Origin: Agelaius tricolor
Lineage: Eukaryota; Chordata; Aves; Passeriformes; Icteridae
Length of the DNA stretch: 64,000 nucleotides
NCBI GenBank assembly: GCA_023055355.1
Contig: JALJCS010000034.1
Coordinates: forward strand, 2,246,001 to 2,310,000
Direction of reading: 5' to 3'
Shown: positions 10,481 through 24,775 of the stretch, piece by piece
Layout: every line of letters begins with the position of its first letter
How positions within the stretch are numbered: position 1 is the stretch's first letter
The notes under the pieces: model-generated
The model's database searches: none
Told to the model about the DNA's origin: nothing
The model's input: only the letters and a program-made list of their open reading frames with translations
Program-made: the position numbers and the translations under genes

Positions 10481-13400
10481 TTAAACAGGGCAAGTTAGGA
10501 ACAGATAGAACAGCATTTAGGCAGCAAAGAAAGCCAACACGCAGGTATTCTGACAAAGTGAAAGCACAGAGCCATTTTGATGAAATAGATTTACCTAAGT
10601 ACTTCCAGTATAACTTTTGTGTTCTACAGCTGACATGGGAAGCATGATGACTGGGTGGCTACTAACATATTAATGCTACTAGGTGCCTTGGAGTAGTATT
10701 CACAGGTGAACATTACATCACTTCCACAATGAACTACACTATCACTAAAATCAACACACACACTGAACAGAAATGAAATAAGGAGGTTTAAAAAAAAAAG
10801 TTAAGGAAGCAAAGAAAAAAAGATCATGAGTACGTCATAATGCAACACTGAACAAATAATGTCTCCATGGTGTTCACAGGCTTTTCAGTCCTGCTTCAGT
10901 ATCTATTATGAAGTTTATTGGCAGAAATGAAAAGGCCACACACTAACAGCTATTCTAAAATAGTATTAAATGATGGTAAATTGACTTCAAAAATGGTGGC
11001 TGGTGACTCAAAGTCAAAGCAGTTCTTTTTATTTAAAGGCTTGCACTTACATTCCTGTAAGTAAATCACCTGCTATCTTTATCAGTCAACACAGGGAGGA
11101 GCTAATCTACTTACAAGGAAGTTCTACTGAATCACACTGAATTGTGTGGTCATTGTCCTACCAGAGCAACAGGGATACTTCCACTGCCAGGCTTTCCTTT
11201 TGTATTCTTGACAGATTCTCTGTAAGTAGAATTACTCACACTGCAACCACACTTCTTCAAATTCTCTGAAGCTTACTTGCATACACTCAGGAGTCCTGTT
11301 TATAGACTTCCTTTGGGCAGCAAGGACTGGCAAGATGTTTTTTTTTTCTATTTACTATGAATATCCTGTGATGAAAAGATACCATTGCCATTTTTTAATG
11401 TGGACTTGAGAATATCCAAATATATCAGATGACAATGCAGTGCCCTTTCAGAAGCACATGTCACAAATATGCTCTTTCTTTTAAGAAAGAAAATGCTGGC
11501 AGACATTATCTTTACTGTCCCAAAGCTCCAGGTAAGATGAAAAGGATACTCTGAAAACAGCAGCAGCCACATCACCTTACAGAAAGCCTGCCTTCCTGAC
11601 TTGTGTGTTAAAGGGCAATGCTACATTTCTTAAGCTTGGATAGCAAGAGAGGTGCAAGAACTGCATTTGCTGGTGGAACCCTAGGCAAGGGGGGTTGATC
11701 AAAACCTTTCCTTGCCCAATTTCTCTTTTGAACAAGCCTTCCATAATAAGTTCTTAGTCTTATTCTTTGCTTTGAACATTCAATCTGTATGTTACACTAA
11801 TAAAGGGATCAATACATACTATTTTAAATAGCAAAATAAAAGATAAAAAATAAAATCCCTGCTATTTTCATCTAGGTCAAAGTAATTGCTGGTGGCAGGG
11901 TGTCTGCTGCTTTTGTTCTACAGATCTCAAGTGTCCATGGACAGAACTTGGGCAGAACTCAGACTTTACTGTAGATATTATCTCAGAAACTATCAAGAAA
12001 TTAAGCTAATTGCATGATTTATTGGCCTTGTCAACACTGAAATAAGTAATTCTGTGTTTCTCTATCAGACTGCTCCAGTTATGCCTCTGTCCTAGGGCCC
12101 ACCCACAGAACTTCCTTCCTCTTCTGCTCACAGTGACATTACTATTTGTGATCAGCTGTGAGGAGTAACTTTATTGCTCCCAGTTCATGTTGTCCTCCAT
12201 TATGTATTTCTATATACTTTTAAGAACCTGCTGCTTGCTGGTTTTCCTTTTTTTTTTTTTTAAATCTCTACAGAATCCCACAGGTTTGCCCCTCTGACAC
12301 TGTCCCCCTCACTCCCTTCCAACTCTTCAAGGTGAGCCTGCAGGTTTCAGCTTACTCCCATTATGCCCACAATTCATGAGAACTCCAGCTCAACCCTCAT
12401 AGTCCCATCTCTTCCTTCCCAGTCACAGAGTCCAGGTGATTTTTGTTTGCCCTGCATCTCTTCCATCACAGACATCATATGTGCTCACATGGCTGAGTAG
12501 ATGCAGAGACCAAACTTTTTTTTCCTGGAGAAATCCATCTGGGCAGCAGTAAAGCTGAGCATTCAGTAAGTTTGCACAGCCACTGCATGAATCAGATTGC
12601 TTGTTTACATAAATCTGGAGAGCCTTGGCTTTGCACACCAATGGTTTATTCCAAGCAGGCTGAGTCACACACTTGCAGGTTGTTCCTACAGGGATGAACC
12701 CTTCCTGCTTCTGTGGTGTGTCTTGCTATGCTGGACTCCACATCTCAACAGTGTGACTGGCTTTTATCTACATTGCTACAAGTCACATTAGCATCAGTGA
12801 GATTTATGCAGGTGTAATGATGAAAATGCAGATAAAAGCCATTTGTTCTCTTTTTGTTTTCAAGAGAAAAGCCTACAGGACATTTGTTCTTTGATATGCT
12901 GAAAAGAATGATCGGTGTCTTTTAACATAAAACGTTCTATCTTCCCCCAGGAAAATGACTGTGAACAGCTGATGCACAGGCATTTCTGTTCCACAAATTA
13001 GTCACATCATTCAATGCATGATTCAATAAGATGTCCTCAAAATAGAGCAAGAGGACCCAACTCCATTATTAGCTTCCTAAGAACAAGCTGAGCAGAACAG
13101 CTACATAGGCTTTTAATTTAAGAGGAATATTTGATCAGGGTCAGATGCCTCGCTAGGGTCTGCCAATATTTTTCAATGCAGTGCAGTGACAGTGCCTTCC
13201 AACACACCCTAAAGTGTCCTCTGCAGTGACTATTAAACAAAGCAAAGACCTACACCCAGCTGTCAGCATCATAATATTGCTTCCCCTGGCTCATCCAACC
13301 CTGGAGAAGTTTTACTACAAACAGCAGAAATCCCACTGGTGCCCTATCAGCTGGATTCATGTGGCTTCTGACTGACAGCACAACCAGAACACAGTGCTGA

Positions 13401-13725
13401 GTGCTACATGCTAAGGTGTGAAGATACAGCCATAGTTTCAGTTTCATTATCTCCATCACAAATTGTACTTTAACAGCAAAAGGAAGGCAGAAGACTCGCA
13501 AAATAACCAGCAAGTTTCTATTTCACAAATAATTTTAGCAGAAGTAGTGAAAGCTTCTAAGTTTGTAACATCTGGAGTCATGAACACCCCACACACCTAT
13601 CATACAATTTTTATTCATTTACTCTCAAATTGTTCATTTGAGACCTACAGCACAGCACAAACACATTGTAGCAGCCAAGGGTTCTGTAAGTTAATGACAA
13701 TATAACCATCTCAGCCTGCCTTCTT

Positions 13726-13789
13726 TCTCATTTGATGTTTTATCATCCTAAGCTCCTATTAGGAGCTGCTACATGCTTATCAAATGAGA
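13726..13789. repeat. near-concentric double inverted repeat (64 nt)
   Basis: Outer perfect arms of 11 bp (TCTCATTTGAT at 13726-13736 and its complement at 13779-13789) enclose an inner perfect stem of 8 bp (AGCTCCTA at 13751-13758, complement at 13760-13767) with one base between. The centres differ by only 1.5 bases. It could fold as one long hairpin with an internal loop. Function unknown. Confidence 0.6.
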
Positions 13790-16700
13790 CAAAGGCAAAA
13801 CAGCAGGTATTTTCTGTTGTTTTCAAATTCAGATGATAAATTATTTGAGCCTCAAAGCAGTGAAGCAGAGATGATGAAAATGGTATGAGGAAAAAGCCTC
13901 TCAAGTCCTTATAGAGTCAAGCACACACATGAGGGCACATTTTGGCTTTTGATTATCAGTCACACTGATGTTCCTGAGCAAGGTTTTTGGAGGAGATGAT
14001 TTTCCCATTTTGGGATGTATGCTTCTTTTTTAGAACTTTTCCAGCTACAGTTATTAGCAACACTGGAAATGCTGAACTGTTCTACACAATTTCTTCAGGT
14101 GGAATAAATAGGCAGCTTTCTATTAACAGGTGTCCCATGTGCTGGTGGTGACTACAGTTTGAATTCATGTCCTACTGCACTTGTACTTAATGGGAATTTT
14201 CCTTTTTTTGTAGACAGATTCAAGCAAGGTTTTTCTGGTCCAGTGCTGACAGAGAAAAATAGCAAAAGTAAGTTGTTTCTCGAGAGTCCCATCAGATAAT
14301 AGTAGAGACATTTCTTCAAATAGAAAGGATTGCTAACAGTTCTCAGTCTTATATAATTTTGATAACATACCTATTCTTTTTATTTCAAGACAGTCAAATT
14401 CATAAGCAGCTTTCAAGAAGCAGCTTCTCTTAAGAAGTTTTTGGAATGAAAGCATCCTAATTTCTACATGATACATGTTACTGGGATTGACTGAAACACT
14501 TCAGAGAATAATCAACTGTATCAATGTACAGCACTACAGTTCAAGAAGGCAGCCTTAACTTTTTCAAAGAGAAAATGTGGGATCCTTGTGAACATCTCCT
14601 AGCCATTACGAAGCTGCTGCCCTATCACATCTAGAAGAATAAAACATTATGCAGAAGGAAATAAACAGGTATCAGCCTAGTCCTGAATGATTTCAGTATC
14701 AGAGCAGAACTCAGATAAAACATATAAAGGAATACTGGGAAACAAAATTTTATTTTGAAAGATAAAGTTGATACAATAAACCTCCAACAATTTTTAAAAA
14801 CAAAAAAATGGTTCTGCATTGTTTCAAAATGGGAGATAAGGGAAGGGAACCAGCAGAGACATCTTTTGTATCAATGATCTTTAAAATTATTCTTTTTCTG
14901 ATACACATTTAATAACTTACAATTTTTCCCTCAAATCTACATGGCACTAAATAAAACAGAAGATGCTAGAAATCAATTTTTGCTGCTTACATGATCCTAT
15001 AATCTCAGCTCAAAACAACTAGAATTGCTGAAACTGATGAGCAGTCTTAGATCTAAGAATACTGAGGAATTCAGTCAGTGATTTAGACAGCTGCTATTTA
15101 AACATACACAAAAAACCCAGACTGTTTATCAAATCTGTTTTATCAAATTGTCACACTAAACTCCCTCCTCCTGCTTTACCTTTTGTACTGCAAGTTTTTC
15201 CCTGCTCTTGTTGCTTGTGCTGGCATCCTCTATTTCCCTACTCCTTTCTTCTCTCCTTGCCTGGTTATAACACATGACTTTTCTAATGCATTATTTAGGA
15301 AATAAAAAGGAAAGTATATCATATAACATGAGGCTTGACCACTGAGTTGGACCAAGCAGCAGATTCATGGTGCAGTCATGATGCTAAGGCACCTAGATCT
15401 TGAAAAACAGCTATGGTGAAGTAACTGTGGGGTTTGAGCTCAAAACTATTCTGGAGTTTCAATCTGTAGAGAGCTAAAAATTCAATTTTGAGGAGGTGGT
15501 CAGAGACAGCAAGCTACTGGAAGCTCAGAGGTGGACAGGGCACAGATTTTAAGCACTATTATGAACAGGCTGTAACAGTTCAGTACAGAGCAACAGATTA
15601 ATAAAGAAACCCTCTTGCAGCAGTATTTAATAACAGGCAAGGAGACACTTGGTCTTACAACCATATCCAGGAAAACCCTGTTGTCTAATGTGCTCACATG
15701 GACAGACAGGGATCCTTTGGAAGCAATGCTGAAGTCAAAATTCAATTTACACAGTTGCTCTTTTGCTCTGCTGTGTTCTCCTTGAAGTCAAAATAATTAT
15801 AAATGTGCAAATTTATGACCTATTTTATCAGCTTAGCTGTGTTTGGATTTCCCAGGGCAAGTGAAAGAGGCACACACCCTGCACTGCAGGCAACAAAACA
15901 GCACAACTCACTCCAGCTTTGGGCTATGGAAACATCTCCCAAATTGTTGGTTCACTCAGAGCAACACCCCTACTATTTGTCTATGTTTACTTTTTAACAT
16001 ACAATTAACTCTGAAGAATAGATGGGAAAAGGGCAGTTTCAAGCTTTATATCTAATATGCATAAAACAGACTACTGGGTAATATACATCTCTACCAGTGT
16101 TAATCTTAGCACTGCAGAAATCTCTGCTGATTGCAGAAGAATTAATATTTCCCCAGAATGCCTTCAACAATGTTTTTCCCTCAGTGTTAAAGAGTATCTA
16201 TGTGGTAAAAAATAACATCGACAAAATTATTATAGTGAAAATATAAGAAACATAAAGAAAAAATTCCAGTTAGAATCACAATTTTTGTCACTGGTGCATT
16301 TAAGACACCTACATTAGCAGGTTAAATTCACCCTCAGCATCTGAACAGCAAAGCCAGGTTGACTTTCTGTGCCTGTGTCTGCCAAATGGACAACAGATCC
16401 TGCCCCATGGGAACAGGACCTTGGTCATGCCAACTCCCAAACTGCCCTGGAATCACTTGAGAGTACACTTAATCTGCCAAAACTGCATCCAAAAACATTT
16501 AATAATTTCACTGTATAAAATGACTGAGATCATGTTCTAGAATCTATCCCCAGAGGTTTTCAATTTACAAGTGTGGCCAGAAGCTTCAAGCCCTGCAAAG
16601 TCATTGTGGTGACTGTGTGAGAGATTAGCTTCAGAACTGAAAAGTGATGGGTTTGCAGAAGAGATTCTTCTTTACCTGTCAAGACAGCAGAGCAGTTTTT

Positions 16701-19700
16701 GAAACATGATTTCCACCTCTACTATACTCCAAGGAAAGGATTTGCTATTGCATTTTGCTTTTTACCAATAGTCCTCTGCAGTATTACACAACAACTTCAC
16801 AAAGGTTTCCCTGTCTATCAAAAAATATGGTTCTAATACTCTTCCTAGATACTCTTCTATAAAGTATTAGGATTACATGTATATGGGAATTTCTCTGGTC
16901 AAAGTTGCAAAATCTTTCCTGACAAACTTCTCTTACAAGGTTACAAATTCAGTCTAATGTACAACCAACACTAAAGCAAATGTGGTCTTTATCTTTGTGC
17001 AGGAAAACAGCCAAGCAAAACCCCACAGGTTTTACCTTCACTTAAGCTCTGAATACCTACAACATTTCCCTTCCATAAGGTTATGGCACTGGCATAATTG
17101 GTTAGTGAGTCACACTTGTTTCCAGACTGTTTCTGTCACAGCAAGAAAGTTTTACTGAAGATGTATTTATACATTTAGCTCACATAGCACAGTGAAACAT
17201 AAATCCATGATAAATTCTTTCATATGTCTAGTCAGGTTTAAATACTTTCTGTTGGCCATGAAAATAAATCTTCGTGAGTCATCCCTTTTCTTTTGGCAGA
17301 AATTTTTTTAGTCTTTTTCCCCATGCTGAGGACAAGTAGCAAAGCTGATTTAAGAGGCAGAAAGGGCTTCCTACACTAGTTAACAGACATGTGTGAAAGA
17401 TGAAGCTTAAAATCTGTTATTCATTTCTAGGTGTTCAAATCTATGGGTACGACGACAGAATTAAGGTCAGAGAACTGCTGGTGTAAACAGAACATCATTT
17501 AATCTATGTTGCATCCCTAATTTGGGTATTTTAAGGGAGGAGGGTGGGAATTCTAAATTTGAATGTTGTGACTTGCTGGGTTGTTTTGCTTGCAACTTCA
17601 GTTTGAGATCTATGAAAGGAGGAATGCAACTGCTTGTCATTAATGACACCAACTCACACAGTCTCTCCATGGGATTAACCAAAGTGTGAGTCATAAACTA
17701 CAGGCAGCTGCTAGTCTCTAAATAATTCAGCTAAATAATGCCAGTTCATTAAAAACTTTCACCTAACACACTGATATGTTTTTTAAAAAACACAAAACCA
17801 GTTTGAAACCTTATCTGTTCTGATCCCAGCTGTTCTTTCAGCAGCACACCCAGTATGTGGGTATATTTATACAAGGTGAAGTTGTGCACATATAGATTCC
17901 CCAGTCACAAAGAAAAATGCATCTAAATCTGATTTTAGCTGCTCCCAGGAAAAAAAAAATGCAGCCCTGTTTTTGCTACCCAAAACAACCTATCCAAAAA
18001 ATGCATAGGCTGGGATGCAGACTGCAGCAACCTGAAAACTGTATCCCAAGATTACTACCAATAAACCATCTTCTCTTCTCTTTAGCAGGCAGATTTTTAG
18101 AGGACTTTGGAAAATGCAAAGAAAATTCTATTTGAATCAGAAACACACTATTTTTTCCATGTACTTCCTTCAGGGCAAATGACAAGGCTGGATAAAATTC
18201 TAATTTAAATGCCTTGAATGCATTTGTCCTCTTCTCTGTTAATAGGTACAATGCAGAGACTTAGAGAAATAAACCTTTCTATGAGAAATTAGGAGTGAAT
18301 GTAATTCTTTCATCTTACTTGTTTTGTTTCAGTATCTTTTTAGAAGATGGCTGAAATTTTGGAGTCTCTGCTTCACCCAAGTACCAAGGAGGGGAACTGA
18401 AACTGAAATCTTTTAAACAATATATTGAATACAAGCATTTTCTCTTTGGTTGTTAAGATGCATTTTTAAGGAAATATTTATTTGAATGCTACTGCAGATT
18501 TGTTAAGAAGTTCATTGTATCTCACAAAGACAATATTAGCACAGATTCACTTTTTAAGCAAAAATACCACTGCACTGACAGGGAGAATAAAGAGATGAAA
18601 GCTCATACTGTTTTGCCCTCAGTATCAAGAAAATAAAAAGACTTTTGGAAGATTTGAGATCACTAAAGACTAAAAATTCAATAAGCCATATTTTTACCTT
18701 CTGCATTCCTAAATCTTTGCTGGCAGAAGGGGTAAATAATTTATAACACAGGTGCAAATATCTTCCTCTCTGTAATAACACTACATTTTTCTTACTGTTA
18801 CAAAGAGCTGAAGGACATGGTTTTGCTCAGTGCAGTAACAGTAATTGTCAGTTTGCCAAAGATCAAAGATGCAGTTCTCAGGATAAGCTCTATGAACTGT
18901 GCTCAGGACTCCCTGAGCAGAAGAGGAGTTCACTACACTGTCAGCATCACTTAACCATGAGCTAAGTCTCTGACAGATGAAAAAAATGGCAATTTACTTC
19001 CTGACCTGGACTGAACTATCAGATACATATTAATTGTTTTATAAAGTCAGTCTTTCCTGTGTTGCAGGCTGTGTTCTCTCAAGCACATGACCAGTAGTAT
19101 GGAAACATTATCACCAGAGTTTACAATGCCTTGGGACCTTCTAGAGAATCTGCCAATTCCTGAACCTTTGGAGTCTCTGGACTTGAGATATTTTAAGTCT
19201 GAATGCTCCCAAGCACATGTTCAACAAGCCACATATGCAACTGCCAAGCAGAACAGCAATGGGGCTTTCCACATTTGGTGGCAATTGCAATCACAAGTAA
19301 GTGGAATGGATGCTATTCTTAAATGCTTGTAATTGGGAAAAGAGGGTGTTTTTCTATGAGAAATCCAAAACATAAAAAAAAATTGGAAACATCCAAGATT
19401 TGGGGGGAAACATTCATCCATTATTATTTTCTTCTGAAGAAGCAGCATGTCAATAGCAATGTTGGAGCAATTCCTTCCTTCCCCAGGATGGGACACAGAA
19501 GGTAGCAAGTGGGTACAAATCTCTCACTGGGATGGTGCAGAGTGATCTTTGTCTACAGTGCATTTTTCTGCTATTATATGCACTGCTTATTATGTACACT
19601 GGAAAGAAAACAGTTTAAGAAACATTTCAGAGTTTCATCATCTCACGGTGCTCTGCCTTTAGATAAACACTGCTCCAATTTTCCAGAAAAACCCTGTATT

Positions 19701-19706
19701 TTGAAA

Positions 19707-19764
19707 TAACTACAAAATATTGTAGTTACAGCACAACCTCAACACACAGATTGAGGTTGTGCTG
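19707..19764. repeat. two abutting perfect hairpins
   Basis: The first stem is 9 bp (TAACTACAA at 19707-19715 with 19720-19728, 4-nt loop). The second stem begins at the very next base: 14 bp (CAGCACAACCTCAA at 19729-19742 with 19751-19764, 8-nt loop). Both are mismatch-free. No known element recognised. Confidence 0.7.
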
Positions 19765-19880
19765 GGGACAATGCCAGTGCCTCCGATTTTACACTCTCTT
19801 TATAAGAATAAAGTTCTCAACTATATTCTTATATGTATATAAGATTACATTCATATTACATTTGTATTACATTCATATAT

Positions 19881-19903
19881 GTAATGTGTCTGAGACACAT
19901 TAC
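19881..19903. repeat. perfect 10-bp hairpin
   Basis: GTAATGTGTC (19881-19890), loop TGA, GACACATTAC (19894-19903). It follows a short imperfect repeat of TATTACATT units at 19845-19880. Confidence 0.6.
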
Positions 19904-21812
19904 ATCCTGGTATTGCTCATGTTTCTGGCCATGCTTTCTTTAATCCCTAGGAAAACCAGGAACACTTATTCATATGCTTCAGGTGTTTGGATCGAATATA
20001 TACGAGCCAGAGGCCAGGTGTTCATACAGAAAAACCTCCAGTGCAGCCAAAAAGCACATAGCTTGTTAATGAGAAACATTTCATCCTCTCCAAATGTCCC
20101 TAATGTCAGGCCTTAAGGAATTCGGCTTTCTTTTAAATTTCTAATAAATGCTAATGCCCTTCAATTATATTGCAATTCACTCCACATTATCCTCATTAGG
20201 AATAAAACTGCCTTTCCAGGTGAGTGAGGGATGTCAGCACTCACAGTCCTCTCTAGCACTTGCTCATGGCCAGTGGACTATGAAAAAGTGCAGCCACTCT
20301 CTAAAAACCTCTCAACAGGCTGATTCTGTCCCTGTTTTTTGGATAATCCTGAGCTTCTGTGTCTGTTGGACAGCACTTACAGGCTTCTGGTAACTAAACA
20401 ATTTCGTTTTTCTTTTTAAAGATCTCAACTATTCTTATAGCTTTATTCTCAATTACCCTTTATTAAAAACTTATTATCAGTTCACATCATCTTGTCAGAG
20501 CCTGGTATACATATGGAAATTAGTCCACTTGTCTCTTTTTATTTGTATTTAATTCTGTGTTTGTTAAATACAGTATCAATGTACAGCTACTGACAGCTTA
20601 AATAAAATCTATAAAACACAAAAGCTGCGATTAAAGAGCAAAAGCAATTTAAAAAAAAATATCTTTGCTGAGCTACAGGCATCTCTTGTTATCTCATTAA
20701 TGTACACAGGGGACAGGGTTGGCTTGTGCACTGCTTATGTACCACGTGGTTCACAATATCCTTCCTACTCTCTTAGAACATAAGAGTTGGTTAAAGCAAG
20801 CACTCTGAATTCCTTGAACTATTTCCTTTGGTTTTCCTGCTTGCATGAATTGTTAATGATGGGAGATATGAGATTCAAATAAAGCTAAAGACATGTGAGT
20901 ACAGGCCAGCACTTGTCAGACAAGAATGCTCATAAATGCAGACAGAGTATTTTGATGTATGAAATAATAAATGACATTTTCTGATGTGTGGTGCACAGTA
21001 ATGAAACACATGCAGAACACTACAGAATATGAAATATATTATAATTTTCTCCAAGATGGAATTGCTCACAGATAATGGAAATTTCAGTGGAAAAATAATG
21101 GGTTTAGATTTGACCAATAATGTTCTCTTGAGTACAGAGTAATTTAACAACTGAAGAAGCAACAGACAACCTGAGGGCAAGGAAAGAGCTCTCTACCAAA
21201 CACTTGCTTCCATAAACAGGACATAATTTATTTAGAAAGCTTCCTCTCCCTCCCATTCATTCAAATTATTAGCTGCGTATTTTTACTAAGGAACACTGAT
21301 TATAAGTTCTTTTTCAAAAATAAACACATCAAATGGTAGAAAAACTAGAGCAACATGTAATGAAATACTGAACAAGTGTTCTTCAGTATAGAAGTATAAC
21401 TTCTGCACATGTACCTACTCAAAATGGCTAAATATTTGCAGAATTTGTAATGTTGCTCAAATCATGCAAGCTAAAGTAACTTTGTCTGGAAGAGTTATCA
21501 AATAAAGTTTTTCTATGAAAATAAACAACAATTTAGGATAAGGGCACTGTAACTACATCTCTTGATGGCTACTGCTCTCTATGTAAACAAGGAAAGTAAC
21601 CAAAGTGGACTTTTACCCTTATTTCAAAGCATGCAGTAGTTATCATATGAATTGAGCAAACAAGCAAAGGAAGCAGCCTATATGTTGGAGCAGCTAAAGT
21701 TTAAAGAGTAACTTAACAGTACACGTTTAGTTTCTTACACATTTCTTCTTTCTAATAACTTCTGGCTTCCTTGACCTCATGATAATAAATAAATTAGTGT
21801 CTAGTGACAAGC

Positions 21813-21857
21813 ATATTTTTAAAAGCACGTCAGGTTCCGATGTGCTTTTAAAAATAT
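21813..21857. repeat. perfect 16-bp inverted repeat with 13-nt loop
   Basis: ATATTTTTAAAAGCAC (21813-21828) is exactly complementary to 21842-21857. The loop GTCAGGTTCCGAT has two CpG-type dinucleotides near it. The length and perfection suggest a foldback element or a structured RNA rather than chance; unrecognised otherwise. Confidence 0.65.
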
Positions 21858-23662
21858 TTAAGCAAAATTTTCCTCATCCTAAGTTCTGCCCTCATCCCTT
21901 TATTTTACCTTCAGGTATTTAGCATGATAACTACAGAATACACTTCTGAGATCTGATCCAACTCCTTTAAAAGGCAACCTTCCCTAACCATGAGTGGCAA
22001 GTCTTTGGGTGCCAAATTTAACAGCCCAGGCTTCCTCTACTTCTACAGAACATCCTCAGGATGATTCAGGGCCCCTAAATCAGGCTACTAACTATCCTCC
22101 CCAGGAGTATTGGGAACTTGAGTCCTTAACTGGACATTCATACAGTAGGTATCTAAAGTTTTATGACAGAAACAGCTTGATTGTAAGTGTTGCACTGAAT
22201 TCAGTGGTCTTTGGAAATAACTTCTCCAATGCCAATTGCCCAATGTTTTTTCCCTCTCATCTTCAAAGAGCTTTATAATCTCCAGCCCATACTTGCACTG
22301 CCACTGTATCCCCTAAAAAATGAAGCTCACAAGCATAGATTTTATCTCCAGCACCATAAACATAGTCAAACATGATGGATAACAACATAAACTTTCAAGC
22401 TCACTTGGCAACAGAGTATTTTTGAAGGACAGACTTGATTTTTATCTATAGTGTGAATAAAAGAAAAACTAAGATATTTATGAGCCAGGAATTGTCAGTT
22501 TTGGGCTACATTATGATGTGGAACACAACATTAGGCTTTGCAACAAGATTAAATGTATTTTATTTCTCTTTTGGCATTCCATAACCAATGGAGTATGGAT
22601 AGCGAGCTTCAAGTTTTTATTTTTGCCATATAAGATCATTTGACTTTTTCCACTCCATTGTAGTATATTTTTAATTTAATAAACCTTATAATTAAAAAAC
22701 CCCTTCTAGTCTATTCAAGGATTACAATTCAGAGGGGGTTCATTTAATTCCAATAGTTTTAACATCTGTGGTTTAAGTTGCAGAAAGCTTCAAAAGTAGC
22801 TATTGAAGTAATATATTGCTTCATTTACAAAGGAAATTGGATGCCTAATGCATTTTGTGGTGCAATAATAATGAAGCTGTAGTATTTGCATAAAGCAGCC
22901 CACAGTAATACCAGGTGTTGGTCCTGTCTGCAGGAAGGTTTTTAGACTTTTCCTAGCCCAGTGTGGACCCGTTATTCCATCGGGTTACACATCAGCATAG
23001 AGATCAGTGAAGTCCTCACCACAGAGAGCCACATCTGGGAAGGATGGGTATCTCATCTGTGCCTGAAAAGCTGAATGCATGGGGAGAAGCTGCTTTTTAA
23101 TTTAACTGTTGGTGTGGACTGCTAGTGGAGAGCAGACTGGCCAGAAAGGACTGATGACAGCATCATAAAGATCTGCATTCCCTTCCCTACCTGGCATATA
23201 GCTGCTGAAGCTGCTTAGAGCAGGGCATGGAACAAGGCTCACCACAGACCTCTGACAGCAAATTCCTTGCTGGTGTCATTCTTTTGACTTTGCTAGAGCT
23301 ATTACAGTTTTAGTTCACATAAAATAAAAATTATTATTATTTAGCTTTTTGTCCGTGAGTGTAGTATGTGTATGGGGCACAAGCCAGTGTTTTGGAAAAG
23401 AAAAACACGTCAAAATTCAAAGCACTTGAGGAAGATGGTCACTGTTATCAACACAGTACTCACTGGACTGCACAGCTGGGACTATGAAACATGTGTGAGT
23501 TTTGCTTTCCAAATGGCTTTGATTGGTCTGATCAGAGGATCAGTCTCTTTATCTTACCAACCTATTATTTGCTAGAATGATCTCATCCTGATAATCATAA
23601 TGATCATTTATTCTTCTTTTGGGTATGAATTTATGTAGACCTAATTCAAACCTAGGAGGTGA

Positions 23663-23716
23663 ACGGTATTAGCTGCAACGGTATTACCGTAACGGTGTTA
23701 CGGTATTAGCTGCAAC
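23663..23716. repeat. 17-bp direct repeat around CG-containing palindromic core
   Basis: ACGGTATTAGCTGCAAC occurs at 23663-23679 and again at 23700-23716, a 37-bp period. The spacer GGTATTACCGTAACGGTG is itself imperfectly palindromic. Five CpG dinucleotides in about 40 bases stand out from the CpG-poor surroundings. Confidence 0.65.
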
Positions 23717-24775
23717 AGCAAGCAAAGCAGAAAATTTCAGGGTTTAATCTGCTCAAGAGAAAAACACTCTCAGAATAGAACAATGTCTCAAAAATATCTG
23801 TCTTGTGTTTGAACATCTGTGTAAGCATGCAGGAGGTAATCTGTACTGAGTTCAAGGTCATTACCACCTCATTGCAAGTTTTTTAGATTGGAATTAAGTT
23901 AAGACTGAAATGACTTTTGTTATCCCTATTGTGCTGCACCAAAGAGGATGCTTTGTGACAGCAGGAAGAATGATTGCCTTTAGGATAGAAAACATAAAAT
24001 TTGAGATACATCTGTCACAAAAAGATTTTTAAAAAGTCTGCTAAGCCTACAAATACTTTTCTACACTATGGTACCCAGCATTGTCTTGCCAGTGAATACC
24101 CTTGGTGTAAAAGTGAGAAAATGTGTCTGATTTGAAAAATGTTACTGCACTCAAGATTCTCTGAAAACCAAGAACAAGAACTTGATCACATTGTATGAAA
24201 TGACCACATTTTCCTAGAGCTTCTATCCCACCAAAATTTTCATTTACAAACAAAGATCATCACATGAAGATAATAAACCTACAGGGCAACACAGGACATG
24301 AAAATCTCAAGTGTTTTAATTACCTTTTAATTGCCAATCAGAAACCACAGTGATGCAGAAACAAAGTACTCTAAAACCATTTTCCTGTCTTGGAAAAAGA
24401 TTTGCAAAGTTTGTAAGCCATTTTAAATAATTCGCTTCATTAAGTCATCTAATTAATCAGCAATGTGACTAATTCCTACACTTCTGCATTTGTACATAAT
24501 TATGTGTGTGTGTGCATATTATGTGCACTATAATACAGACCAACACACTTAGGAAGCAAAGCTTTGATGTATGCAATGTTGCCTTGTAAAGCATCACCAA
24601 AAGGTGATTTCAATCCCCATTAGCCAGAAAAATATTTTATTGACTTTTGCTCTACTAGATTGAAATGATGCAAATTACAGTCAGATAGACAATAACCACA
24701 GTCACAACACAGTATTCTAATTCTTCTGCAGAGCAAAGACAGCATGAAGCATAAGGCTGTATTCCCACTAAGGGT

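Noticed and set aside
24500..24540. TGTGTG-rich short run
   Set aside because: Too short to count as a microsatellite or regulatory feature.
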